From: an uncultured Eggerthellaceae bacterium
GTDB taxonomy: Bacteria; Actinomycetota; Coriobacteriia; Coriobacteriales; Eggerthellaceae
Direction of reading: 5' to 3'
Assembly: GCA_910577495.1 (NCBI GenBank)
Contig: CAJTML010000023.1
Location: 4,135 to 20,737 of the forward strand
Length of the DNA stretch: 16,603 nucleotides
Shown here: positions 1-6,314 of the stretch, in pieces
How positions within the stretch are numbered: position 1 is the stretch's first letter
How the letters are laid out: each line of letters begins with the position of its first letter
Notes under the pieces: model-generated
Seen by the model: the letters and a program-made list of their open reading frames with translations, nothing else
What the model was told of the DNA's origin: nothing
Databases searched by the model: none
Position numbers and translations under genes: made by a program

Positions 1-143
1 CCATTTATTTCGAATGGATGAGCGGCAACATTGACGTGGCGCTGTTCTGGACACTCATCATCATCGTGTTCAGTTTCCTGGTGATTTTGTTTATCAACAT
101 CATGGGCAAGCGCACAACGAAGTATCGAAGGAGGGCTGAGTAA
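1..143 (+). CDS. modB: Molybdate ABC transporter permease, C-terminal fragment (ModB-like)
   Basis: The frame opening at base 3 runs without a stop to TAA at 141-143, giving the last 46 residues of a protein whose start lies outside the window. The fragment has a short polar stretch, one strongly hydrophobic segment (about residues 13-35, rich in I, L, V and F) and a short basic tail with KRTTKYRRR. That is the usual end of an inner-membrane ABC permease: the last transmembrane helix and a positively charged cytoplasmic tail. The ModB identity comes mainly from the next gene, a ModC-like ATPase starting 2 bases after this stop, and from moaA and moaC downstream. The AAGGAGGG that serves the ATPase lies inside the last codons here, so the two genes are probably translationally coupled. 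A permease of a related (sulfate or tungstate) system cannot be excluded. Confidence 0.75.
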   Translation, partial: IYFEWMSGNIDVALFWTLIIIVFSFLVILFINIMGKRTTKYRRRAE

Positions 144-145
144 GC

Positions 146-1258
146 GTGAGCTTGGAAATTGACATCAAAAAGAAGCTCTCCTCATTTACGTTGGACGTTG
201 CCTTTAGCGCAGGGGATGAGACGCTTGGGTTTTTGGGTGCGTCAGGCTGCGGCAAAAGCCTCACGCTTCGCTGTATTGCGGGAATTGAAAAGCCTGACGA
301 AGGGCGAATTGTCGTAAATGGCCAGGTCTTTTTTGACTCGGAGCAGAAAATCAATCTAACCCCGCAACAGCGCAAGACCGCGCTGCTGTTCCAAAACTAT
401 ATGCTCTTTCCCAACCTCACGGTGGAGCAGAATGTGGCGGCGGGCATCTCAAATGCGCTCACCAAGCAAGAGCGCGAAGCGTTGGTTGCCCAAGAGCTGA
501 AGCGTTTTAGCCTGGATGCGTTTGGCAAGCGCTATCCGGCACAACTTTCAGGTGGGCAACAGCAGCGCGTGGCTTTGGCGCGCATGTTGGCTGCACAACC
601 TGGCATTTTGATGCTGGATGAGCCCTTCTCCGCACTGGATGCTCACCTCAAAGGCGTCCTTGAACTTAACCTGACCAGCCTGTTTGAAGCATACGACAAC
701 ACGGTGCTCTACGTGAGCCATGACATTGATGAGGCGCTGCGGTTCTGCGAGCGCATTGCGGTAGTGGAAGAAGGGCGCATTGTCGAAATTGCCACGGGTG
801 ATGAACTCATTCACCATCCGCAGTCGCTTGCGGCGCTCAAGCTTTCGGGTTGCAAGAATGCCACGCCCGCGCGCTACGTGGACGATCACACGGTGTATCT
901 GCCCAAGTGGGGTGTGAGCCTGGTAAGTAAGGCGAAGGTGCCGCATGATGTTGCCTACCTTGGCGTTCGCGCGAACTATATTGAGCAAGCGGACGGTCCG
1001 GGCGAAAACTGTTTCCAGATGCGCGTTGACCGCGCCTCTGACGCGCGCTTTACCCGTATGTGCTTGCTGGGCTTTGTGCATCGCAGCGAAGCTGATTCGC
1101 CCACGGTGGATGCCGATGATGACGAAATGCGCTTTTTGCACCAGCATGTCTTTTGGCGTGTGAGCAAACCCAAGGATGCAGGCACAAGGATCCCTTCGCA
1201 AGGTGATGTGCTCTGGGTGCATATTCCTGCTGATCAGCTCTATTTGGTGACCCATTAG
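146..1258 (+). CDS. modC: Molybdate ABC transporter ATP-binding protein (ModC-like)
   Basis: A 370-residue ATPase that would power molybdate (or tungstate) import with the permease encoded just upstream. The nucleotide-binding domain is complete: Walker A GASGCGKS at 31-38, Q-loop Q83, signature LSGGQ at 134-138, Walker B ILMLDE ending at D158-E159, and H-loop H192. The region after about residue 235 resembles the TOBE/MOP-type oxyanion-sensing tail of ModC proteins (LPKWGVSL, then YLGVRANYI), although it is divergent. The total length matches ModC (about 350-370). The start is GTG at 146, placed by AAGGAGGG ten bases upstream and by the 2-base gap after the permease stop. No periplasmic binding protein (ModA) is visible; it probably lies upstream. 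The ATPase assignment is certain; substrate specificity is inferred from the TOBE-like tail and the moaA/moaC neighbours. Confidence 0.85.
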   Translation: MSLEIDIKKKLSSFTLDVAFSAGDETLGFLGASGCGKSLTLRCIAGIEKPDEGRIVVNGQVFFDSEQKINLTPQQRKTALLFQNYMLFPNLTVEQNVAAGISNALTKQEREALVAQELKRFSLDAFGKRYPAQLSGGQQQRVALARMLAAQPGILMLDEPFSALDAHLKGVLELNLTSLFEAYDNTVLYVSHDIDEALRFCERIAVVEEGRIVEIATGDELIHHPQSLAALKLSGCKNATPARYVDDHTVYLPKWGVSLVSKAKVPHDVAYLGVRANYIEQADGPGENCFQMRVDRASDARFTRMCLLGFVHRSEADSPTVDADDDEMRFLHQHVFWRVSKPKDAGTRIPSQGDVLWVHIPADQLYLVTH

Positions 1259-1297
1259 GTTATATGAAATTGCCGTGGTAAATTGTTCTCGTTGGCG

Positions 1298-1303
1298 TAT
1301 AAT
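1298..1303 (+). promoter_or_regulatory. Candidate -10 element upstream of moaA
   Basis: A perfect TATAAT lies in the 79-base gap between modC and moaA, 35 bases before the moaA GTG. No good -35 is present at 16-18 bases spacing (best candidate GTGGTA at 1275-1280). It is bracketed by the inverted repeat CTCGTT (1288-1293) and AACGAG (1311-1316), which could be an operator. The promoter is therefore possible but may depend on an activator. Confidence 0.45.
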
Positions 1304-1337
1304 ATTCTCAAACGAGGATGATTGAGGGGAGAATCCT

Positions 1338-2339
1338 GTGAAAGATAGCCACGGTCGCACTATAGACTATTTGCGCATTTCGCTCACGGATCGGTGCAAT
1401 TTTCGCTGCATTTATTGCATGCCCGAAGAAGGCGTGCAGCAGATGGCACACGATGAAATCTTGCGCTTCGATGAGATTGTTGACATCGTTAAAGTTGCGT
1501 CTCAAATGGGCATTAAGCGCTTGCGCCTCACGGGCGGAGAGCCACTGGTGCGCAAAGGAGTTGCTGACCTCATAGCTGAACTGCACGAAATTGATGGCAT
1601 TGAAAGCATTGCCATGACCACCAACGGGGTGCTTTTGCCACGCATGGCACAAGAGTTGAAACAGGCAGGGCTTTCGCGCGTCAATATCTCGCTTGACACC
1701 CTTGATCCGGATCAGTTCCACCAGATCACGCGCTGTGGCACGCTTGACCAGACGCTTGCGGGCATTGAGGCCGCTCTTGAGCATGGCTTTGAGCCAGTCA
1801 AGGTGAACGCGGTGACCGTGCGAAGCCTCAACCAGGACTTTTTGGAATTCGCCAAACTCTCCATTGATCAGCCCTTGCACGTGCGCTTCATTGAGTACAT
1901 GCCCGTTGGTGAAAGCTCGGGTTCCGACGGCACCGGTTGGGGCAAAAAGGACGTCATTCCCTCAGATGAGCTGCTGGAACTGATCAGCGCCCAGGCAAAA
2001 GCAGCGGGGCTTGGAGAGCTTCTGCCCGCCGCCAAGCACAAGCCAAATGGTTGGGGTCCGGCGCGCTATTATGAGTTTGAAGGCGCGCAGGGAACCGTGG
2101 GATTTATTAGCCCGCTTTCGCGACATTTTTGCAGCGAGTGCAACCGTTTGCGCTTGTCAGCTGATGGAAAGATTCGCCCGTGTTTGTTCTCTGACGATGA
2201 GTATGACGTGCGTCGCGCCTTGCACGAAGGTGGCGAAGACGGCGTACGTGAGCTTTTGAGAGAAGCTATTGGCGCTAAGCCTGACGAGCATCATGATAAA
2301 GTTGGTACCGAGCGCAATATGAGCCAGATTGGTGGATAG
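1338..2339 (+). CDS. moaA: GTP 3',8-cyclase MoaA (molybdenum cofactor biosynthesis)
   Basis: A 333-residue radical SAM enzyme that rearranges GTP to 3',8-cyclo-GTP, the first step of molybdenum cofactor synthesis. The N-terminal SAM-cluster motif CxxxCxxC is C20-C24-C27 within DRCNFRCIYCMP. The second [4Fe-4S] cluster that binds GTP is provided by C265, C268 and C282 (FCSEC then PCLF). The chain ends in the Gly-Gly tail typical of MoaA (MSQIGG), which is needed for activity in the family. TGGEP, the SAM-binding motif, is present near residue 66. The GTG start at 1338 follows GAGGGGAGA at 1324-1332, and the protein begins with the usual DxxGR(x)IDYLRISLTDRC pattern, so no upstream extension is needed. 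moaC follows with a 7-base gap after the TAG stop, consistent with one transcript. Confidence 0.95.
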   Translation: MKDSHGRTIDYLRISLTDRCNFRCIYCMPEEGVQQMAHDEILRFDEIVDIVKVASQMGIKRLRLTGGEPLVRKGVADLIAELHEIDGIESIAMTTNGVLLPRMAQELKQAGLSRVNISLDTLDPDQFHQITRCGTLDQTLAGIEAALEHGFEPVKVNAVTVRSLNQDFLEFAKLSIDQPLHVRFIEYMPVGESSGSDGTGWGKKDVIPSDELLELISAQAKAAGLGELLPAAKHKPNGWGPARYYEFEGAQGTVGFISPLSRHFCSECNRLRLSADGKIRPCLFSDDEYDVRRALHEGGEDGVRELLREAIGAKPDEHHDKVGTERNMSQIGG

Positions 2340-2346
2340 GATAGTC

Positions 2347-2865
2347 ATGGAAAACCAAGCAGAACAAACTCAGCAGCTTACCCACATTGACGAAAAGGGT
2401 GACGTACGCATGGTGGACGTGTCGGCAAAGCCTGACACGGAGCGCGTGGCGGTTGCCGAGGGCTCCATCCTTATGCATCCCGAAACGCTGGCGCTCATTG
2501 TTGAGGGCAAAGCGGCGAAGGGTGACGTGCTGGCATGCGCGCGTGTGGCGGGCGTTATGGCCGCAAAGCGCACGAGTGACTTAATTCCGATGTGCCACCC
2601 GCTCAATATCACGAAGGCGAAGGTGGAATGTGAGCCCATTGACGCAGGTCAGCGGGAAGACGGGCGCGTTGGTATTCATGTGCTCTGCACCTGTGGTGTT
2701 ACGGGTAAGACCGGTATTGAGATGGAAGCGCTCACCGCAGCAAGCGTTGCGTGCCTGACCATTTACGACATGTGCAAAGCGGTGGATCGCGGTATGGAGA
2801 TCACTGACGTGCGTCTGCTGAAAAAAGACGGCGGCAAGACGGGTCTGTGGGAGCGCCAGGCGTAA
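2347..2865 (+). CDS. moaC: Cyclic pyranopterin monophosphate synthase MoaC
   Basis: A 172-residue protein catalysing conversion of 3',8-cyclo-GTP to cyclic pyranopterin monophosphate, the step after MoaA. Family signatures are clear: MVDVSAK near the N-terminus, KGDVLA, AAKRTSDLIPMCHPL, TGKTGIEMEALTA and TIYDMCKAVDRG. The lysines aligned with the two E. coli catalytic lysines are K58 (in KGDV) and K144 (in DMCK). The ATG at 2347 is preferred over an in-frame TTG at 2329: starting there gives the normal length for the family and avoids running into moaA, although the Shine-Dalgarno (AGGAT, very close to the start) is weak, which suggests translational coupling to moaA. Odd point: the segment before TGKTG reads VLCTCGV, two residues longer than the E. 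coli counterpart and with an extra cysteine. Confidence 0.94.
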   Translation: MENQAEQTQQLTHIDEKGDVRMVDVSAKPDTERVAVAEGSILMHPETLALIVEGKAAKGDVLACARVAGVMAAKRTSDLIPMCHPLNITKAKVECEPIDAGQREDGRVGIHVLCTCGVTGKTGIEMEALTAASVACLTIYDMCKAVDRGMEITDVRLLKKDGGKTGLWERQA

Positions 2866-2904
2866 CAGGCGCGCAAACGACTCCGTTACGATTGCGGCGA
2901 AGGT

Positions 2905-2934
2905 TTTACGCAGTTGCAGCACTGCTCCTATAAT
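2905..2934 (+). promoter_or_regulatory. Candidate sigma70-type promoter for the lipid kinase gene
   Basis: TATAAT at 2929-2934 is a perfect -10, 40 bases before the kinase ATG. TTTACG at 2905-2910 is a 4-of-6 match to TTGACA with an 18-base spacer. The 109-base gap after moaC with a consensus -10 suggests the kinase is a separate transcription unit from the molybdenum genes. Confidence 0.55.
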
Positions 2935-2974
2935 AAGGTAAACGCATTGGCTGAGTGGTACAGGAGCAGCGCTG

Positions 2975-3910
2975 ATGGCTGATACCTTAGGAAAAATACT
3001 ACTGATTGCAAACCCGGCGGCACAGAGTGGTCGTGGAGATAAAGCGGCTGGTGAGGCGGCGAAACTTTTGCGTGATGCGTGCGGTCAGGACAACGTCGTT
3101 TTGGCCAAGACCGCCGGCCCTCGCCATGCAACCGATATTGCCGAACGTGCCAGCGGATGCGACACCATCGTGGCGCTTGGCGGCGACGGTGTCATTCACG
3201 AAGTTGTCCAAGGCCTCATGCGTCGCCCCTCCTATGAGCGGCCGCATCTCGGGGTCATCCCGGTTGGATCAGGCAATGACTTCGCCCGCGCACAAGGTAT
3301 GCCAACGCGCGTTTCTGATGCGGTGAAGGTGCTGTTGGACGCCCAGATGAGCCCCATTGATGTGGGGTGGGTCAACAGCAACTACTTTATAGAGACCCTC
3401 TCGTTTGGCCTGGATGCAGCCATTGCGCTGGATACGATGGAGCGCCGCAAAAAGACCGGGCGTGCTGGCACGCTGCTTTACGCAGAAGCGGGCATCTATC
3501 AGCTCACGCACAACTTAAAGCCCTACTCATACCGCGTGAGCTTTGATGGCTCGCAAACGCAAACGGGCAAGTCTATAACCTTCGCCGTGCAAAACGGTCC
3601 GTATTACGGTGGTGGCTTTAAGATCTGTCCCGAGGCACGCCTGGACGATGGCGCCTTCGACATCTGCATTGCGCATCCGCCGGTCACGCTGCCCAAAGCG
3701 CTCATGATTTTCGCCCGCGCTAAAAACGGTGCGCATGTCTCCTCGTCCAATATGGAGCTGTTGCGTGCCAGTGCGCTGCATCTGGAATTTGACGAAGAGC
3801 CGCCTGCTCAGATTGATGGCGAAAAAATAACAGGCCGCACATTCGACATTCGTCTTGAACATGCGGCCTTACAGGTCATCAAACCGTCGGCGGGCGCTGG
3901 TGAGCGCTAA
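2975..3910 (+). CDS. Diacylglycerol kinase family lipid kinase (YegS/DgkB-like)
   Basis: A 311-residue protein of the DAGK catalytic family, which phosphorylates diacylglycerol or a related lipid at the membrane with ATP, returning it to phospholipid synthesis. The order of motifs fits: NPAAQSGRG near residues 13-21, the GGDG core at 69-72 (GGDGVIHEVVQGL), GSGND at 98-102, GGGFKICPEARLDDGAFDI around 210-228 and the C-terminal DGEKI. Length is normal for YegS/DgkB-like proteins (about 290-320). The start at ATG 2975 has AGGAG at 2962-2966. Odd point: the canonical GGDGT-x-N-E carries V73 in place of Thr and His in place of Asn, which may alter nucleotide or metal contacts or may simply be a lineage variant. 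The substrate cannot be told from the sequence. It converges on serA with 15 bases between stop codons. Confidence 0.88.
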   Translation: MADTLGKILLIANPAAQSGRGDKAAGEAAKLLRDACGQDNVVLAKTAGPRHATDIAERASGCDTIVALGGDGVIHEVVQGLMRRPSYERPHLGVIPVGSGNDFARAQGMPTRVSDAVKVLLDAQMSPIDVGWVNSNYFIETLSFGLDAAIALDTMERRKKTGRAGTLLYAEAGIYQLTHNLKPYSYRVSFDGSQTQTGKSITFAVQNGPYYGGGFKICPEARLDDGAFDICIAHPPVTLPKALMIFARAKNGAHVSSSNMELLRASALHLEFDEEPPAQIDGEKITGRTFDIRLEHAALQVIKPSAGAGER

Positions 3911-3925
3911 CGCCTTAAGCAGTAG

Positions 3926-5095
3926 CTAGCGAATAACGCGCACCTTATAGATGCCGTCCCAGTCACTGAGTGCTTGTGCGGCGCTATCAACTGTGTCAGC
4001 ATCCGTCACGTCGTAAACGGTGTAGGCGGTGTCACCGCGGGTGACATCCACTGAGCTTTGCACCGTGATGCCCTGATCGCGCAGTACAAGTTCCGCACGA
4101 CCCAGCACCTCAGCGTCGTTTGCGCGCAGCACCGCAATGCGAGCGCATCCCGCAGCCAGCGCGCCAAGCGTGCATGCCGGGAAGTTCACGGAGTTCACAA
4201 TGGCGCCCGTCTCCAGATAGGCCATCATCTGGCGCACGGCCATCTTCGCGCAGTTGTCCTCGGCCTCTTCGGTGGAAGCGCCCAGGTGGGGCAGCACGAT
4301 GGCGTGTTCCATGCGCATGACCTCAGGGGTGGCGAAGTCGGTGATGTAGGCGCCCACTTTGCCGCTGGCAAGGCCGGCTGCCATGGCGTCGTTGTTTACG
4401 AGCGTGTCGCGCGAGAAGTTCAAGAACACCACACCGTCTTGCATCTGAGCGATGGCGTCATCATCAATCATGCCAATGGTGTTCGGCAGTGCGGGAACAT
4501 GAATGGTGATGTAGTCACAGTTGGCGAAAATATCGGCAAGCTCAGGTGCATGGCGAACCGCCGGGTTTAAGCGCCACGCTGCACCAACGGACACATAAGG
4601 GTCGTAGCCGTAGACGTCCATTCCCAGGTCAATGGCGGCATTTGCAACCAAAGCACCAATGGCACCCAGACCAATAACGCCTAAGCGCTTGCCGGCAATT
4701 TCGCGTCCAGCGAAGGCCTTTTTGGCCTTTTCGGCAGACTTAGCAATGGTTTCGTCGTCGGCGTTGTCTTTGCACCAGCTGATGCCATCCACGATGCCGC
4801 GGCTGCCCAGCAACAGCGCGCATAACACGAGCTCTTTGACGGCATTCGCGTTTGCGCCGGGGGTGTTGAATACCACAATGCCTTCCTTGGCGCAGCGCTC
4901 AAGCGGGATGTTGTTAACGCCCGCGCCTGCGCGTGCAATAGCCAGCAAATCTTCGCCAAATTCCATATCGTGCATGGCGGCAGAGCGCACCAAAATACCT
5001 TCTGCGGTCAGGGCGTCGTCACTGAGTGTGTAGGCATCGGTGAGCAGCTCGGTGCCTTTTGCAGAAATGTTATTGAGACAATGGATGTGGCGCAT
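3926..5095 (-). CDS. serA: D-3-phosphoglycerate dehydrogenase, short ACT type
   Basis: A 389-residue NAD-dependent 2-hydroxyacid dehydrogenase that should oxidise 3-phosphoglycerate to 3-phosphohydroxypyruvate, opening serine synthesis. The Rossmann motif GLGAIG is at 142-147 followed by the acidic end of strand 2 (YGYDPY). Catalytic candidates are R229 (NFSRD), E258 (ATPEV) and H270 (LPHLGAST). The last 75 residues form an ACT domain (RIAVL, then TAYTVYDV, ending VRVIR), the usual serine-sensing module; the long intervening domain of some SerA proteins is absent. The chosen ATG at 5095 has AAGGAG seven bases upstream; the frame stays open further, but the extra residues do not resemble the family. 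R229 is followed by Asp instead of the usual Gly, and Pro257 precedes the presumed catalytic Glu. Enzymatic role is well supported; exact 2-hydroxyacid specificity less so. Confidence 0.88.
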   Translation of the reverse strand: MRHIHCLNNISAKGTELLTDAYTLSDDALTAEGILVRSAAMHDMEFGEDLLAIARAGAGVNNIPLERCAKEGIVVFNTPGANANAVKELVLCALLLGSRGIVDGISWCKDNADDETIAKSAEKAKKAFAGREIAGKRLGVIGLGAIGALVANAAIDLGMDVYGYDPYVSVGAAWRLNPAVRHAPELADIFANCDYITIHVPALPNTIGMIDDDAIAQMQDGVVFLNFSRDTLVNNDAMAAGLASGKVGAYITDFATPEVMRMEHAIVLPHLGASTEEAEDNCAKMAVRQMMAYLETGAIVNSVNFPACTLGALAAGCARIAVLRANDAEVLGRAELVLRDQGITVQSSVDVTRGDTAYTVYDVTDADTVDSAAQALSDWDGIYKVRVIR

Positions 5096-5147
5096 GGGGG
5101 CTCCTTTGGGTGAGGCTACAGGTAAATGCAGCGCGTTACATACTGCC

Positions 5148-5179
5148 TTAATACTGCGGTGATCTGCGCTATTTGTCAA
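5148..5179 (-). promoter_or_regulatory. Candidate serA promoter
   Basis: On the minus strand a perfect TTGACA (complement of 5174-5179) lies about 80 bases before the serA ATG. The best downstream -10-like hexamers are weak: TATTAA (complement of 5148-5153, spacer 20) or CAGTAT (complement of 5151-5156, spacer 17). The strong -35 with a poor -10 makes this a tentative call. Confidence 0.35.
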
Positions 5180-5236
5180 CGAACACCCCTGTCTGCGGCA
5201 CAAGTTGCCCTGTGTGAGTTCATTTTGTTTCGGTGG

Positions 5237-5245
5237 TGATACAAT
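5237..5245 (+). promoter_or_regulatory. Candidate extended -10 promoter for the dehydratase-like trio
   Basis: TGATACAAT (TGN followed by TACAAT at 5240-5245) is a good extended -10, 65 bases before the GTG start at 5310. No clear -35 lies 16-18 bases upstream, as expected for an extended -10 promoter. The predicted leader contains the inverted repeat AAGAC (5246-5250)/GTCTT (5261-5265) and the perfect palindrome TGCATATGCA at 5269-5278. This promoter lies inside the upstream open extension of the first trio gene, supporting the later start. Confidence 0.5.
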
Positions 5246-5309
5246 AAGACGTTCGATAGTGTCTTGCGTGCATATGCATACTCAGCATTTCCAATTGGGG
5301 GAGGTTTTT

Positions 5310-6314
5310 GTGCCCGAAAAAGCAACGTGGGCTGATATTTCTGTGGTCGGCATCCCGCGATCACTGCTCTATTACCGCTTCGGTGTTTTGTGGACAACGT
5401 TTTTTGAGTCGCTTGGCCGTTCGGTGGTGGTGAGCGATGCCACTGATAAAGCCATCGCCGATCGGGGTGAACACCTCTCAGTTGATGAGTGCTGCTTGGC
5501 GTCGAAGGTGTTCATGGGACACGTTGATAGCCTCATTGGCCGCTGCGATGCGGTGTTTATTCCGAGCTATCCGACGGCTGATCATCGCACTGGGTTTTGC
5601 ACGAAGTTCCAATCGGTTACCGATGTGGCGCGCAATACGTTTCGCGATCAAAAGCTTGAGGTCATTTCGTGCGAAGTAGGAAACGTGCGAAAGCTTCGCG
5701 ATGTTCGCCGTCCCTTTGAAGAGCTCGGAGTGCGGATGGGTGCCACGCGTGCTGAGGCGCGCAGTGCGTTTAAGGCGGCATGGGCGGCACAAGCGGCGCG
5801 CGATAAAGCGCTGGCTGAGACGCAAGAGCGCACGCTTCGCCAACTGGTCACGCAGCGACGCGCGGCTGCAACGCATCCTGAAACTGAGCCGCCGCTGGGC
5901 ATTTTGGTGGTGGCGCATCCCTATATTACCCACGACGCCTATCTGGCGGGTGCGGTGTTGGATGCCCTGCGTGATATGGGGGCAACGGTGGTGTTCGCCG
6001 ATGCCATTGATCATGATCGCGCTTATAAAAAGAGCTTCGAGTTTTCCGATACGATGCCCTGGCTCATTAACCGAGAACTCATTGGTGCCATTTTGCTCAC
6101 CGAAGACAAGATTGACGGCATTGTGCTGATCAGTGCGTTTCCGTGCGGCCCAGACTCCATGACTGACGACGCCATCATGCGCTATATCCAGGGCAAACCA
6201 ATCCTCAACCTCATGATTGACGCGCAGTCGGGAACCGCCGGTGTTGAGACGCGCGTTGAGAGTTTCGTTGACATTTTGCACTTCCAGCAGAAGGGAGGCT
6301 ATACCCATGGCTAA
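5310..6314 (+). CDS. 2-hydroxyacyl-CoA dehydratase-like subunit A (activase-related, COG3580-like)
   Basis: A 334-residue protein resembling the activase-related module found in large fusion proteins and, more distantly, the cluster-bearing subunits of 2-hydroxyglutaryl-CoA dehydratase and benzoyl-CoA reductase. Visible signatures are GIPRSLLYYRFGVLW near the start, DECCLASKVFMGH (C61, C62), FCTKF (C97) and FPCGPDS (C279), then a GKPILNLMIDAQSGTAG segment. C61 or C62, C97 and C279 are the natural ligands for an Fe-S cluster. An Ala/Arg/Glu-rich helix-forming stretch (about residues 144-190) is inserted mid-protein. GTG at 5310 is chosen because GGGGGAGG lies just upstream and the likely promoter sits within the longer open frame. 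The gene overlaps the next by 8 bases. The reaction is unknown; CoA esters or small unsaturated or nitrogenous compounds are possible by analogy only. Confidence 0.78.
   Translation: MPEKATWADISVVGIPRSLLYYRFGVLWTTFFESLGRSVVVSDATDKAIADRGEHLSVDECCLASKVFMGHVDSLIGRCDAVFIPSYPTADHRTGFCTKFQSVTDVARNTFRDQKLEVISCEVGNVRKLRDVRRPFEELGVRMGATRAEARSAFKAAWAAQAARDKALAETQERTLRQLVTQRRAAATHPETEPPLGILVVAHPYITHDAYLAGAVLDALRDMGATVVFADAIDHDRAYKKSFEFSDTMPWLINRELIGAILLTEDKIDGIVLISAFPCGPDSMTDDAIMRYIQGKPILNLMIDAQSGTAGVETRVESFVDILHFQQKGGYTHG

Noticed and set aside
548..1360. Long open frame antisense to modC
   Set aside because: Composition is that of a shadow frame (rich in His, Arg and Ala without any motif), and modC is unambiguous.
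2910..2925. GCAGT-N6-ACTGC as terminator of moaC
   Set aside because: Only five pairs and no T run; it falls within the kinase promoter and is at best a weak operator.
5096..5203. N-terminal extension of serA on the minus strand
   Set aside because: AAGGAG sits seven bases before ATG 5095, and the extension covers the TTGACA promoter candidate.
3926..5203. Open frames on the plus strand inside serA (for example 4058-4570)
   Set aside because: Antisense shadows; the minus-strand frame has Rossmann, catalytic and ACT motifs.
5205..5309. Upstream extension of the first reductase-trio gene (start TTG 5205)
   Set aside because: A likely promoter lies inside it, and GTG 5310 has a far better Shine-Dalgarno; the extra 35 residues look unrelated to the family.
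6217..6306. Upstream extension of dehydratase-like subunit B
   Set aside because: It would overlap the preceding gene by about 100 bases; ATG 6307 has a strong ribosome-binding site and the usual short overlap.
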